From contig NZ_CP170723.1 of NCBI RefSeq assembly GCF_043099285.1, forward strand, positions 3,720,001 to 3,784,000: a stretch of DNA of 64,000 bases, written 5' to 3'. Of the stretch, positions 1 to 8,322 are shown piece after piece. The stretch comes from Oryzobacter telluris (lineage in GTDB: Bacteria; Actinomycetota; Actinomycetes; Actinomycetales; Dermatophilaceae). The stretch's first letter is position 1. Each line of letters opens with the position of its first letter. The position numbers and the translations under genes were made by a program. The notes under the pieces are model-generated. The model did not search any database. It saw nothing but the letters and a program-made list of their open reading frames with translations, and was not told the origin of the DNA.

Positions 1-534
1 CGCCACGTACGCCGAGTACGACAGGACGAGCGCGCTGCATCCCCAGAACAACGCCGACGACGGCAGCCCCGACAGCCGCAGCGCCGGCGCCCCGAACCCG
101 AGGAGGAACAGCACGAGCAGCAGCGGCAGCCCCCGGAAGAGGTCGACGTACGCCGTGGCGAACAGCCGCAGCGGGAAGGCCACCGGGCCCCGCACGGTCC
201 GCATCACCGCGAGGGTCAGCCCGAGCAGCCCGATGAGGACCGCGCACACGAGCATCACCCGGATGTTGAGCCACAACCCGTCGAGGACCGCCGGCAGCGC
301 GTCGACCGCCTTGTCCCACGAGAAGAAGGTCGTGCGCACCCGCGGCCACCCCGGCGACGTCACGACGAGGCCCACCGCAACCGCCACGACCGCCACCGTC
401 GACACCACGGCGACCGCCGTGGAGCGTCGGGCCCGCGAGCGGCGCCACGCCGCCCGCTCCTGCTCGAGCGCCGACGGGACCCACGGGTCGGCCGAGCCGT
501 CCGTGGGTCCCGTCGTGCGCACGCTGTCGGGCAC
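1..534 (-). CDS. amino-acid ABC transporter permease, HisM family (partial, 3' end outside window)
   Basis: This is the N-terminal 178 residues of a membrane permease for polar amino acid uptake. A hydrophobic segment near residues 40-58 is followed by a segment at about 90-111 and by YVDLFRGLPLLLVLFLLGFG at 129-148, which matches the conserved YxxxFRGxPLL block of HisM/GlnP permeases. The GTG start lies three bases after the stop of the binding-protein gene and in the same frame, so the two are almost certainly one operon. The cytoplasmic EAA loop and the C-terminus lie beyond the window. Start choice is fairly secure because no other start occurs between it and the upstream stop. Confidence 0.85.
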   Translation of the reverse strand, partial: MPDSVRTTGPTDGSADPWVPSALEQERAAWRRSRARRSTAVAVVSTVAVVAVAVGLVVTSPGWPRVRTTFFSWDKAVDALPAVLDGLWLNIRVMLVCAVLIGLLGLTLAVMRTVRGPVAFPLRLFATAYVDLFRGLPLLLVLFLLGFGAPALRLSGLPSSALFWGCSALVLSYSAYVA

Positions 535-537
535 GGG

Positions 538-1422
538 CTACTTCAGCTCGGGCGCACCCTGGGTCGACAGCCACTCGTCGACGAGCTTCTCGAGGGTGCC
601 GTCCGAGCGCAGCGCGTCGACCGCACCGGTGACGCAGGCGGTGAGCGGGCTGCCCTTGTCGAGCACGGCGCCGAACTGCTCGGTGTCGCCCTCGGCCGGG
701 AGCTGGCCGACGATGACGCCGTCGTCGAGCTGGGCGGTGGTCATGTAGAACGCGGTGGGCAGGTCGGCGACGATGCCGTCGATCTGCTTGTTCTGCAGGG
801 CCTGCACCGCGAGGTCGTTGGTGTCGAAGACCGCGACCTTCTCGGTGGGGGCGATCTGCTCGTCGGCGGCCGTGTACGAGGTGGTGCCAACCTGCGCGCC
901 GAGCTTGGCGCCCTTGAGGTCGGCAACCGTGGTCTTGCCGTCGATCGGGCTGCCCTTGTAGGTGATGACCGTCTGGCGCACGTCGTAGTAGCCGGAGGAG
1001 AAGTCGACGGCCTGCTTGCGCTCGTCGCTGATCGAGACCTGGTTGAGGTCGATGTCGAAGGTCTTCGCCCCGGGCGCGATGACCGTGTTGAACGGCGCGA
1101 CCACCCAGGTGACCTTGTCCTTCGGGAACCCGAGCCGCTCGGCGATCGCGAACGCGACGGCCGACTCGTAGCCCTGCCCGTTGCTCGGGTTGTCGTCCTT
1201 GAACCACGGCTCGTACGCCGGCTTGTCGGTGCCGATCGTCAGTGTGCCGGGCGTCAGGGTCTTCAGGTCGGCCGGGGCGCAGGAGGCCGTGGCGCCGGCC
1301 GAGGGCGACCCGGACCCGGAGGCCGACGGCTCGTCGACGGGAGCCCCACAGGCGGCGACCGCCAGGAGCGTGGACCCGGCGGCGGCCAGGCCCAGGAGAC
1401 GACGGGGGGTGGTGAGCGGCAT
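538..1422 (-). CDS. amino-acid ABC transporter substrate-binding lipoprotein
   Basis: This 294-residue protein is the extracytoplasmic solute receptor of a polar amino-acid importer. A short basic N-terminus and hydrophobic stretch end in the lipobox LLAVAAC, giving lipidation at Cys25. The mature part has the family 3 periplasmic fold signature (GTLTIGTDKPAYEPW, then FDIDLNQVSISDERKQAVDF and KGAKLGAQVGTTSY). It is followed directly by its permease. The ligand cannot be told from sequence; the missing ATPase is presumably beyond the window edge. Confidence 0.9.
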   Translation of the reverse strand: MPLTTPRRLLGLAAAGSTLLAVAACGAPVDEPSASGSGSPSAGATASCAPADLKTLTPGTLTIGTDKPAYEPWFKDDNPSNGQGYESAVAFAIAERLGFPKDKVTWVVAPFNTVIAPGAKTFDIDLNQVSISDERKQAVDFSSGYYDVRQTVITYKGSPIDGKTTVADLKGAKLGAQVGTTSYTAADEQIAPTEKVAVFDTNDLAVQALQNKQIDGIVADLPTAFYMTTAQLDDGVIVGQLPAEGDTEQFGAVLDKGSPLTACVTGAVDALRSDGTLEKLVDEWLSTQGAPELK

Positions 1423-1478
1423 GGGCGGCGTCCTTCGGGGGGCGGGTGCTCCGGCGTGGGGCGGGGACCGGAGCGCTC

Positions 1479-1484
1479 AATGTA
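1479..1484 (-). promoter_or_regulatory. candidate -10 box for the amino-acid transporter operon
   Basis: Read on the minus strand this is TACATT, a good actinobacterial TANNNT box, about 57 bases before the ATG of the binding-protein gene. I see no convincing -35 box, so the promoter is tentative. Confidence 0.35.
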
Positions 1485-1586
1485 ACGCCGCCGCCCCTGC
1501 CGCATCAGGAACCGCCCGCGGACCGGGCGTCCCGGTGCCACAGGAGTGGCACAGCCGCGGATGACGCCACCCACGGCCGGGCGCCC

Positions 1587-1592
1587 TACCCT
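1587..1592 (+). promoter_or_regulatory. -10 box of a leaderless transcript (DedA gene)
   Basis: TACCCT sits seven bases before GTG 1600, the spacing that places the transcription start on the start codon. This decides the start of the downstream gene. Confidence 0.6.
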
Positions 1593-1599
1593 TGCGGAC

Positions 1600-2274
1600 G
1601 TGATGCACTCCCTCGGCCCCGACTGGATGGACCCCCAGTGGCTCCTCGACAGCTTCGGCCCCCAGTTCTTCTGGGTCGGCGTCGCGATCGTCTTCATCGA
1701 GTGCGGGCTGCTCTTCCCGATCCTCCCCGGTGACTCGCTGCTCTTCGCGGTGGGCCTGTTCATCGCCCGGGGCGACCTCGGCATGAACATCGGCGTGGCG
1801 TGCCTGGTCCTCAGCGCCGCGGCGTTCCTCGGCAACGTCGTCGGGTACGAGATCGGCCGCGCCGTCGGGTCACCGCTCTACGAGCGCGACGGTCGCTTCC
1901 TCAAGAAGCGGTACTTCGACCAGACCCACGCGTTCTTCGACAAGCACGGCGCCAAGGCCCTCGTCCTCGGGCGCTTCGTCCCGATCGTGCGCACCTTCAT
2001 CACCGTCGTCGCCGGCGTCGGCCGGATGGAGCGCCGCCACTTCTTCGTGTGGAGCGGGGTCGGCGCGGTCCTGTGGGCCACCGGCGTCACGCTGCTCGGC
2101 TACTTCCTCGGCGGCATCGACTTCATCCACGACCACCTCGAGTCCGCGATCCTGCTCATCGTCGCGTTCTCGGTGCTGCCGATGGTGGTCGAGGTCATCC
2201 GCCACCGCCGTGGCGCGAAGGTCGCCGTGGACGAGCTGGACGAGGCCGTCGACGACCTGCGCCACCGCGACTGA
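1600..2274 (+). CDS. DedA/SNARE-associated family membrane protein
   Basis: The protein is a DedA-family integral membrane protein, a group linked to membrane homeostasis and to lipid-carrier or phospholipid flipping; the substrate here is unknown. The family core is visible: ECGLLFPILPGDSLLFAVG near the N-terminus, then GRFVPIVRTFITVVAGVGRM, which carries the conserved R and the GxxRMxxxxF block. Four to five hydrophobic segments fit the fold. The reading frame stays open upstream to 1546, but a TACCCT box seven bases before GTG 1600 argues for a leaderless start there, giving 224 residues. It is convergent with the metalloprotease gene. Confidence 0.88.
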   Translation: MMHSLGPDWMDPQWLLDSFGPQFFWVGVAIVFIECGLLFPILPGDSLLFAVGLFIARGDLGMNIGVACLVLSAAAFLGNVVGYEIGRAVGSPLYERDGRFLKKRYFDQTHAFFDKHGAKALVLGRFVPIVRTFITVVAGVGRMERRHFFVWSGVGAVLWATGVTLLGYFLGGIDFIHDHLESAILLIVAFSVLPMVVEVIRHRRGAKVAVDELDEAVDDLRHRD

Positions 2275-2289
2275 GGTCGAGGTGGGGCG

Positions 2290-3255
2290 TCAGAGCCCCG
2301 ACGAGCACTGCCCGGCGCCCAGGCGCGAGAACCCGTAGCGGTCGCCGGGCCCCAGGTCGGTCTGCCCGTCCTTGTCGTCCCACATCAGCTGGTCGTGGTC
2401 CTGGACGTGGTCGGCGCCGAGGACGTGGCCCAGCTCGTGCATGACGACCGACTCGACCTGGCGGCGGCCCCAGTCGGAGTCGAGGTTCTCGAGCATGGTC
2501 GTCGTGTTGAGGACGATCCGGCCGGTGACGTAGGTCGAGCGGCCCTGGTCGTCGGGCACCGCGTCGCCCAGGCCGACGCCGGCGATCCCGCGCTCTCCCC
2601 CTTGCGTGAACTGGCGGAACTCGGTCGGGTCGCTCCACGCGATGAGCAGCGGCGACCACCGGCGCCCGGGGTAGAGGTCCCGACGGGAGGTCGCGTGGTT
2701 GCCGACCGGCGACTCGGTGGTGTCGCCGTCGTCGACGAAGGCCAGGCCCGTGGCCAACTGGACCCGGGCCACCGCGCGCCGGACGGCCTCGCGCCCGGCC
2801 CCGGACGTGCCGGGACGCTCACGGACGACGTAGTGGATGACCGTGCAGGGGTCGAACGTCACCGGGTCGGTCGTGCCCCGGTGGACGAGGAGGAACCGGT
2901 AGGTCGTGGGGTCGGTCACCGGGGCGTCGACGGCCGGAAGCGCCCTTCCGTCGCCCCCCGAGTAGAGCGGGGGCTGGGCGGCGATGGCCTCCGCCACCGG
3001 GTCACCGGATCTGGCGTGGAGCAGGACGCCGAGCAGGACGAGCCCGGCCAGGACGGCGACGGCGAGCACCGCCGTGCGTCCCTTCGGCCCGGGGGCCGGC
3101 ACCGGGGCCGCCGTCGGCCAGACGACCTCGCCCGGTCGGGTCGCCAGGCGGTCGAGCACGTCGAGCTCCTCGAGGCGGCGCAGCATCTCGCGCTCGCGGC
3201 GCGCGACCTCGTCCTCGCGCGCGTCGAAGCGCCCCCGCTCGTCCCCGTTCCCCAC
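2290..3255 (-). CDS. membrane-anchored matrixin-like zinc metalloprotease
   Basis: This 321-residue protein has a charged N-terminal cytosolic part with a short helical stretch, one membrane segment near residues 61-79, and an extracellular peptidase domain. The zinc site is HELGHVLGADH (His273, Glu274, His277, His283), the HExxHxxGxxH pattern of metzincins, followed by a Met at 291 that could form the Met-turn. It most resembles the M10A or M12-type predicted proteases of actinobacteria; the substrate is unknown. GTG 3255 is preferred over GTG 3261 because the TACCCT box is six bases before the former and abuts the latter. Confidence 0.82.
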   Translation of the reverse strand: MGNGDERGRFDAREDEVARREREMLRRLEELDVLDRLATRPGEVVWPTAAPVPAPGPKGRTAVLAVAVLAGLVLLGVLLHARSGDPVAEAIAAQPPLYSGGDGRALPAVDAPVTDPTTYRFLLVHRGTTDPVTFDPCTVIHYVVRERPGTSGAGREAVRRAVARVQLATGLAFVDDGDTTESPVGNHATSRRDLYPGRRWSPLLIAWSDPTEFRQFTQGGERGIAGVGLGDAVPDDQGRSTYVTGRIVLNTTTMLENLDSDWGRRQVESVVMHELGHVLGADHVQDHDQLMWDDKDGQTDLGPGDRYGFSRLGAGQCSSGL

Positions 3256-3261
3256 GCGCAC

Positions 3262-3267
3262 AGGGTA
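3262..3267 (-). promoter_or_regulatory. -10 box of a leaderless transcript (metalloprotease gene)
   Basis: TACCCT on the minus strand lies six bases before GTG 3255. The more upstream in-frame GTG touches this box and so cannot be the start of a transcript made from it. Confidence 0.55.
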
Positions 3268-3300
3268 GGTGGCGCCACCGACGACCCGCAGGCGTTCGGG

Positions 3301-3933
3301 TCAGTCCCGCGGGAGGTCGATGAGCCCGGCGGCGTAGGCCGCCGTGACCGCCGCCGTGCGGTCGGTGACCCCGAGCTTCGCGAACGCCCGGATGAGGTGG
3401 GTCTTCACCGTCGCCTCGCCGATGAAGAGCTCGCGCCCCACGTCGGCGTTCGACATCCCCTGGGCGACCAGCCGCAGGACGTCGAGCTCGCGCGCGGTGA
3501 CCTCGGGCCGCGACGGAGCGCGCAACCGGTCGGCGAGGCGGGCGGCGACCGGCGGCGCGAGCACCGTCTCGCCCCGCGCCGCGCGCCGGATGGCGTCGGC
3601 GAGCAGGGCGGTGGGGGTGTCCTTGAGGAGGTAGCCGCGCGCGCCTGCCTCGACCGCCCGGACGATGTCGGCGTCGGTGTCGTAGGTGGTGAGGACGAGC
3701 ACCTGCGGGGCGTTCGGCTGCGCGACGATGCGCGCGGTGGCCTCGGGGCCGTCCATCACGGGCATCCGCAGGTCCATGAGGACGACGTCCGGCGCCAGGC
3801 GTGGGACGAGCCCCAGGGCCTCGGCCCCGTTCGACGCCTCCCCCACGACCTCGAAGTCGGGCTCCTCCCCCAGCACCGCGACCATCCCGGCGCGCACGAC
3901 GGGGTGGTCGTCGACGACGAGCAGGCGGATCAC
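3301..3933 (-). CDS. NarL/LuxR-family response regulator
   Basis: This 210-residue transcription factor has an N-terminal receiver with the acidic pair at Asp8-Asp9, phospho-acceptor Asp54 in LMDLRMPVMDG and the Lys of LLKDT. A C-terminal LuxR-type helix-turn-helix follows, with GMSNADVGRELFIGEATVKTH. Its GTG start overlaps the stop of the histidine kinase gene by four bases, so the pair is translationally coupled. It likely controls the adjacent ABC-2 exporter, as in many exporter plus two-component operons of actinobacteria; that target is inferred. Confidence 0.92.
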   Translation of the reverse strand: MIRLLVVDDHPVVRAGMVAVLGEEPDFEVVGEASNGAEALGLVPRLAPDVVLMDLRMPVMDGPEATARIVAQPNAPQVLVLTTYDTDADIVRAVEAGARGYLLKDTPTALLADAIRRAARGETVLAPPVAARLADRLRAPSRPEVTARELDVLRLVAQGMSNADVGRELFIGEATVKTHLIRAFAKLGVTDRTAAVTAAYAAGLIDLPRD

Positions 3934-5147
3934 CGGGGCACCTCGAGCCGCAGGGTCGTCCCGGCCCCGGGGCGGCTGCGCACGTCGACCGCGCCGCCGA
4001 CCTCCGCCGCCCGGGCGAACAGGCCGTCGAGCCCGAACCCGCTGCGGGCGCCGGCGGTGTCGAACCCGACGCCGTCGTCGCGCACCTCGAGCACGACCCG
4101 CAGCGGGTCGGCGTAGGTGAGCGTCACCCCGACGTGCGCGGCGCCGGAGTGGCGGCGCACGTTGGACAGCGCCTCCTGCGCGGTCCGCAGGATGACGACC
4201 TCGGCCGTCCCGCCGAGCGGGACCGGGTCGCCCTCGACGCGGACGTCGGTGGGCACGCCGCTCGCGGTCTCGACGGTGGCGCCGAGCCGCTCGACCGCCT
4301 CGACGAGCGTGCGCGACTGCAGGTGCCCCGGCGTCAGCTCGGCCACGATGAGCCGCGCCTCGTCGAGGTTGTCCGACGCCGTGGCCTCGATGAGGGCGAG
4401 CCGGTCGCGCGCCGCGACCAGGTCGCCGCGAGCCAAGGCGGCGTCAGCGGCCCGGGACAGGGCGACGACCGAGGTGAAGCCCTGCGCGAGGGTGTCGTGG
4501 ATCTCCCGGGAGAGCCGCTCGCGCTCCTCGTGCACGCCCCGGACGCGCTCGGCGGTGGCGAGCCGGTCCTGGGTGGCGCGCAGCTCGTCGATCGTCTCGG
4601 CGCGGCTCTCGGCCTCGGTGATGATCCGGTTGATGAACAGCCCCAGGGAGAGCGACAGGCCCATCGAGATGGTGCCCGAGATGAGGATCTCGGTGGCGCT
4701 GTCGCGGTCGAACTCCAGCTGCGCCCACCGCACCAGCGAGAACGCGGTGACGACGACGACCGTGGCGATGGTGGCCCAGCGCGCCGGGAGCATCGCCCAC
4801 AGCTGCGGGAAGAGCGCGAAGAACAGCAGCCACGACTGGGTGCCCGGGTCGACCCACTGGATCGCGAGCAGGGCGCTCCACACGACCACGTGGTAGGCGA
4901 CGGCGAACGCGACGTTCTCGTGGGCCATCGCCCGCACCCCGAGGCCGAGGTAGGCCGCGGCCATCAGGCCGAGGAGCGCGAGCGAGGGCACCCGGCCGTA
5001 CGGGCCGGGGTCGTCGACGACCGTGACGACGACCGCCGCGAGCCAGACGAACGCCACCGCCGCGTGCCACGCGGGCTGCTGGCGCCGCCACATCGCGGTG
5101 AACTCCTCCCGCGAGGTCGTGTCCGTCGTCGTCACGTCGCCCATCAT
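3930..5147 (-). CDS. two-component sensor histidine kinase, HisKA_3 type
   Basis: The 405-residue kinase has several hydrophobic segments between residues 28 and 175, a coiled region, then the dimerisation and phosphotransfer box RLSREIHDTLAQGF with His217. The HATPase domain shows DNLDEARLIVAELTP, the N-box-like EALSNVRRHSGA, and the G-boxes VRDDGVGFD and GFGLDGLFARA. It lacks an obvious extracellular sensor domain, so it may sense membrane stress or an antibiotic, as NarL-type partners of ABC exporters often do. Two adjacent ATG codons (5147 and 5144) are possible starts. Confidence 0.92.
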   Translation of the reverse strand: MMGDVTTTDTTSREEFTAMWRRQQPAWHAAVAFVWLAAVVVTVVDDPGPYGRVPSLALLGLMAAAYLGLGVRAMAHENVAFAVAYHVVVWSALLAIQWVDPGTQSWLLFFALFPQLWAMLPARWATIATVVVVTAFSLVRWAQLEFDRDSATEILISGTISMGLSLSLGLFINRIITEAESRAETIDELRATQDRLATAERVRGVHEERERLSREIHDTLAQGFTSVVALSRAADAALARGDLVAARDRLALIEATASDNLDEARLIVAELTPGHLQSRTLVEAVERLGATVETASGVPTDVRVEGDPVPLGGTAEVVILRTAQEALSNVRRHSGAAHVGVTLTYADPLRVVLEVRDDGVGFDTAGARSGFGLDGLFARAAEVGGAVDVRSRPGAGTTLRLEVPR

Positions 5148-5160
5148 CGCGCCCGGAGGA

Positions 5161-5958
5161 TCACGTGGTGCCGCGCTTGAACCACGTGAAGGTCGTGACG
5201 CACAGGACCAGCCCGACGACGGCCCACGCGGCGAGGACGAGGAGCGTGCGCCCCGTCTCCCACGACCCCGCCATCTCCAGGGAGCCCATGTCGTCCGGGT
5301 AGAAGGCCGAGCGCATGCCCTGGGCGATCCACTTCAGCGGGAACACCGACGCGACCTGCTTGAGCCAGTCGGGGATGTCGGCGAAGGCGATGTAGACGCC
5401 GGAGATGAACTGCAGCACCAGGATCGGGCCGATGACGACCGCGCCCACCGAGCGGGCCGAGGCCAGCGACGAGTACGCGATGCCGAGCGCCGTGCCGGAC
5501 AGGACCCCGAGGGCGAACACCGAGGCGAACCGGCCCCAGGCCGCGGCATCCGTGGGCAGCTCGACCCCGTAGGCGACCCGCGCCACGACGAGGAGCAGCG
5601 CCACCTGCGCCAGGCTCGAGACCGCGACGAGGCCGACCTTGCCGAGGAAGTAGGCGAGCGGCGGCATCGGGGTGGCGCGCAACCGCTTGAGGGTGCCGTC
5701 GTCGCGCTCGGTGGCCACGGACATCGCCATCGTCTGGAAGCTCGTCAGCAGCACACCGGCGGCGACCATGCCGGGGAGGAAGAAGCGGCCGGCCGTCATC
5801 GAGCCGTCGCCGCCCTCGAACTGGCCACCGAAGATCGTGGAGAACAGGGCGAGCAGGAGGATCGGCAGGAGGAAGGAGAAGAAGACCGCCTCCTTCTCGC
5901 GGGAGTACATCTTCAGCTCGAGGACGGTGCGGTCGAGCCCGAGGGCCAGGGTGCTCAT
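5161..5958 (-). CDS. ABC-2 type transporter permease (DrrB-like)
   Basis: This 265-residue membrane protein is the channel half of an ABC-2 exporter. About six hydrophobic segments can be counted, including FFSFLLPILLLALFSTIFGG near the N-terminus and the late ABC-2 signature region VFPLKWIAQGMRSAFYPDDMG. The ATG at 5958 overlaps the ATPase stop by four bases (ATGA). An upstream extension of the open frame exists but lies inside the ATPase gene and is rejected. Substrate is unknown; drugs, lipids or natural products are typical for the family. Confidence 0.9.
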   Translation of the reverse strand: MSTLALGLDRTVLELKMYSREKEAVFFSFLLPILLLALFSTIFGGQFEGGDGSMTAGRFFLPGMVAAGVLLTSFQTMAMSVATERDDGTLKRLRATPMPPLAYFLGKVGLVAVSSLAQVALLLVVARVAYGVELPTDAAAWGRFASVFALGVLSGTALGIAYSSLASARSVGAVVIGPILVLQFISGVYIAFADIPDWLKQVASVFPLKWIAQGMRSAFYPDDMGSLEMAGSWETGRTLLVLAAWAVVGLVLCVTTFTWFKRGTT

Positions 5959-6821
5959 GCGGGGACCTCCACGGTCTCGTCGGTCAGGTGGGGGGAGATG
6001 AGGGAGAGGTAGGTGTCCTCGAGGGACGGCCGGGTGACCGTGAGGCCGGGGACCTCGCCCGGGAAGCGCGCGGCCAGGCCGGCGACGTCGGCGGTGGGGG
6101 TGGCGGTGCGCACGGTGCGGCGCACCCCGTCCTCCTCCCACGCGATGGTGGCCTCCTCGGCGCCGCGGCCACCGAGGGCGGCCGGGGTGTCGAGGGCGAG
6201 CAGCCGGCCGGCGGCGACGACGCCGACGCGGTCGGCGAGCTGCTCGGCCTCGTCGAGGTAGTGGGTGGTGAGCAGGATGGTCGTGCCCTCGCCGGACAGG
6301 GAGCGGATGAGCTCCCAGAAGTCGCGGCGGGCCTGCGGGTCGAAGCCGGTGGTCGGCTCGTCGAGGAAGAGCAGCTCAGGGCGGCCGACGATGCCGAGCG
6401 CGACGTCGAGGCGGCGGCGCTGGCCCCCGCTCAGCCCGACGACGCGGGTGTCGGCCTTGGCCTCCAGGCCCACCGCGGCGAGGACGTCGTCGACGTCGCG
6501 CGAGCGGGAGTACGCCTTCGCGGTGGTCGCCACCGCCTCGCGCGGGGTGAGGAGGTCCAGGCCGCCCGAGCTCTGCAGGACGATCCCGATCCGGTTGCGC
6601 CAGGCCAGCCCCGCGCCCCGGGGGTCGGTGCCGAGGACGGCGACCTCACCGGCGTCGCGGTGCCGGAACCCCTCGAGGATCTCGACGGTGGTCGTCTTGC
6701 CGGCGCCGTTCGGGCCGAGGAGGGCGAAGACCTCACCCTCGTGGATGTCGAGGTCGAGGCCGTCGACGGCCGGCCTCCCGGCGTAGGTCTTCTGCAGGCC
6801 CCTGATCGTGATCGCGTCCAT
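5955..6821 (-). CDS. ABC transporter ATP-binding protein (DrrA/CcmA-like)
   Basis: This 288-residue ATPase powers the adjacent ABC-2 permease. The Walker A motif is GPNGAGKTTT, the signature is LSGGQRRRLDVALG, Walker B is LLFLDEPTTGFD and the switch His is in TTHYLDEAEQLADRV. A C-terminal extension of about 80 residues after the core domain is typical of DrrA-type exporters. It is the first gene of a four-gene operon that continues with the permease, the kinase and the response regulator. Confidence 0.93.
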   Translation of the reverse strand: MDAITIRGLQKTYAGRPAVDGLDLDIHEGEVFALLGPNGAGKTTTVEILEGFRHRDAGEVAVLGTDPRGAGLAWRNRIGIVLQSSGGLDLLTPREAVATTAKAYSRSRDVDDVLAAVGLEAKADTRVVGLSGGQRRRLDVALGIVGRPELLFLDEPTTGFDPQARRDFWELIRSLSGEGTTILLTTHYLDEAEQLADRVGVVAAGRLLALDTPAALGGRGAEEATIAWEEDGVRRTVRTATPTADVAGLAARFPGEVPGLTVTRPSLEDTYLSLISPHLTDETVEVPA

Positions 6822-6922
6822 GGCCCCAGCGTGGCCGCCAGGGGCTCAGGCGCGCGACGCCCGCGCGGTTGACCCGCCGTCCACCGACCGGTGGACGCCG
6901 ACGGGCCCCCCTCCGTGACGCG

Positions 6923-6968
6923 CTACGGGGCAGTAGGTGTCGTGATCACGACACGTACTGCCCCGTAG
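6923..6968. repeat. palindrome A: 46-base inverted repeat with one mispair
   Basis: The two 23-base arms meet at the central GTGATCAC and are complementary except for one G-G pair (6936 with 6955). The outer ends read CTACGGGGCAGTA and its complement. The six bases GACGCG occur directly on both sides (6917-6922 and 6969-6974), which could be a target-site duplication. It lies between lemA and the exporter operon, both read leftward. It could serve as the lemA terminator, but no T-run follows. Confidence 0.85.
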
Positions 6969-6992
6969 GACGCGGTTCGAGGGTGAGGCGGG

Positions 6993-7688
6993 TCAGGCGG
7001 GAGGAGCGGGGGGAGCCGGTGACGCGGGCGGGGCGGGGGTGGTGCCGGGGCCCTCGGGGGAGGCGGGGGTGGCGCCGGGCCCGGCGGTGTAGCTGCTCGG
7101 GGGCGGGATGACGGCGTCGCGCTGGCCGAAGTCGACCCGCGGGGCCTCGCGCTGCTCGCCGACGGCCTCGAAGTACTCGGCCCGCTCGATGTTGAACACG
7201 CCCGCGATGATGTTGGAGGGCACCGTCTCGACCTTGGTGTTGAGGTCGCGCACGGTGGCGTTGTAGTAGCGACGGGCCGAGGCGATGCGGTCCTCGGTGG
7301 AGGTCAGCTCGGTCTGCAGGGCCATGAAGTTCTCGTTGGCCTTGAGGTCGGGGTACGCCTCGACGATCGCGAGCAGCCGGCCGAGGGCCTGGCTGAGCAT
7401 GTTCTCGCTCTCGGCCTGCTGGGCCGGCGACTGGCCGGGCGCCATCGCGGCGGAGCGTGCCTTGACGACGTCCTCGAGGGTGCCGCGCTCGTGCGCCGCG
7501 TAGCCCTTGACCGTCTCGACGAGGTTGCCGATGAGGTCGTGGCGCCGGGTGAGCTCGACGTCGATCTGGCGCCAGGCCTCCTGCACGAGGTTGCGCAGCT
7601 TGATCAGGCCGTTGTAGACGCCGACCGCCCACAGGACGACGCCCAGCAGCAGGACGACGATGATGACGAGCACGATCGTGATGGTCAT
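6993..7688 (-). CDS. LemA family membrane protein
   Basis: This 231-residue protein has an N-terminal membrane segment (ITIVLVIIVVLLLGVVLWAVG) followed by the LemA helical domain, with the characteristic VYNGLIKLRNLVQEAWRQID and LTRRHDLIGNLVETVKGYA blocks and NTKVETVPSNIIAGVFN near the end of the domain. The C-terminal 50 residues are rich in Pro, Gly and Ala and probably disordered. The role of LemA proteins is not settled. No partner such as a TPM-domain protein is adjacent here. An ATG start with the upstream sequence GAGGAGCTGTC supports the start. Confidence 0.9.
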   Translation of the reverse strand: MTITIVLVIIVVLLLGVVLWAVGVYNGLIKLRNLVQEAWRQIDVELTRRHDLIGNLVETVKGYAAHERGTLEDVVKARSAAMAPGQSPAQQAESENMLSQALGRLLAIVEAYPDLKANENFMALQTELTSTEDRIASARRYYNATVRDLNTKVETVPSNIIAGVFNIERAEYFEAVGEQREAPRVDFGQRDAVIPPPSSYTAGPGATPASPEGPGTTPAPPASPAPPAPPA

Positions 7689-7733
7689 GACAGCTCCTCG
7701 TGGGGACCGGGTTGGCGCGAGCCTACTGGCAGG

Positions 7734-8288
7734 TCAGGCCAGGCCGAGGTCCTCCAGGCCGAAGACGTGCCGGTACTCCAGGCCCGCCTCGGCGAACTTC
7801 TCGGCGGCCCCGGTGGCGCGGTCGGCGATCGTCGCCACGGCGACGACGGTCGCCCCGGCCTCCTGGGCGGCGCGGGCGGCATCGAGGGGCGAGGCCCCGG
7901 TGGTCGAGGTGTCCTCGACGACGAGCACCCGCCGGCCCTCGATCGACGGGCCCTCGATGCGCTGCTGGAGCCCGTGCGCCTTGCCGGCCTTGCGCACGAC
8001 GAACGCGTCGAGGCGCCCGCCCTCGGCGGCGCGGGCGTGCAGCATCGAGGTGGCCACGGGGTCGGCGCCGAGCGTGAGGCCGCCCACGGCGTCGACGTCG
8101 AGGTCCTTGACGAGGTCGAGCATGACGCGGCCGACGAGCGGGCTGGCCTCACCGTCGAGGGTGATGCGGCGCAGGTCGACGTAGTAGTCGGCCTCCTTGC
8201 CCGAGGAGAGGGTCACGCGGCCGTGGACGATGGCCTTGGCGCGGACGAGGTCGAGGAGGCGGGCGCGGTCGGCGGCGATGTCGGTCAC
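7734..8288 (-). CDS. pyrE: orotate phosphoribosyltransferase
   Basis: PyrE joins orotate to PRPP to make orotidine monophosphate in de novo pyrimidine synthesis. The 184-residue product has the expected length. It shows LSSGKEADYYVDLRRITLDG near the N-terminus, the GGLTLGADP loop, the conserved RKAGKAHG and the PRPP-binding motif VLVVEDTSTTGAS. The open frame runs far upstream, but GTG 8288 lies seven bases after a TACGGT box and gives the family length, so it is chosen as a leaderless start. Confidence 0.92.
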   Translation of the reverse strand: MTDIAADRARLLDLVRAKAIVHGRVTLSSGKEADYYVDLRRITLDGEASPLVGRVMLDLVKDLDVDAVGGLTLGADPVATSMLHARAAEGGRLDAFVVRKAGKAHGLQQRIEGPSIEGRRVLVVEDTSTTGASPLDAARAAQEAGATVVAVATIADRATGAAEKFAEAGLEYRHVFGLEDLGLA

Positions 8289-8295
8289 GGCACCC

Positions 8296-8301
8296 ACCGT
8301 A
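8296..8301 (-). promoter_or_regulatory. -10 box of a leaderless transcript (pyrE)
   Basis: TACGGT on the minus strand sits seven bases before GTG 8288. Confidence 0.5.
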
Positions 8302-8322
8302 GGGCCTGGCACCGAGCCCGGG

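Noticed and set aside
1423..1560. TGCCAC-AGGA-GTGGCA hairpin near 1537-1552 as an operator or terminator
   Set aside because: The arms are only six bases in very G/C-rich sequence, and it fits neither gene end nor promoter well.
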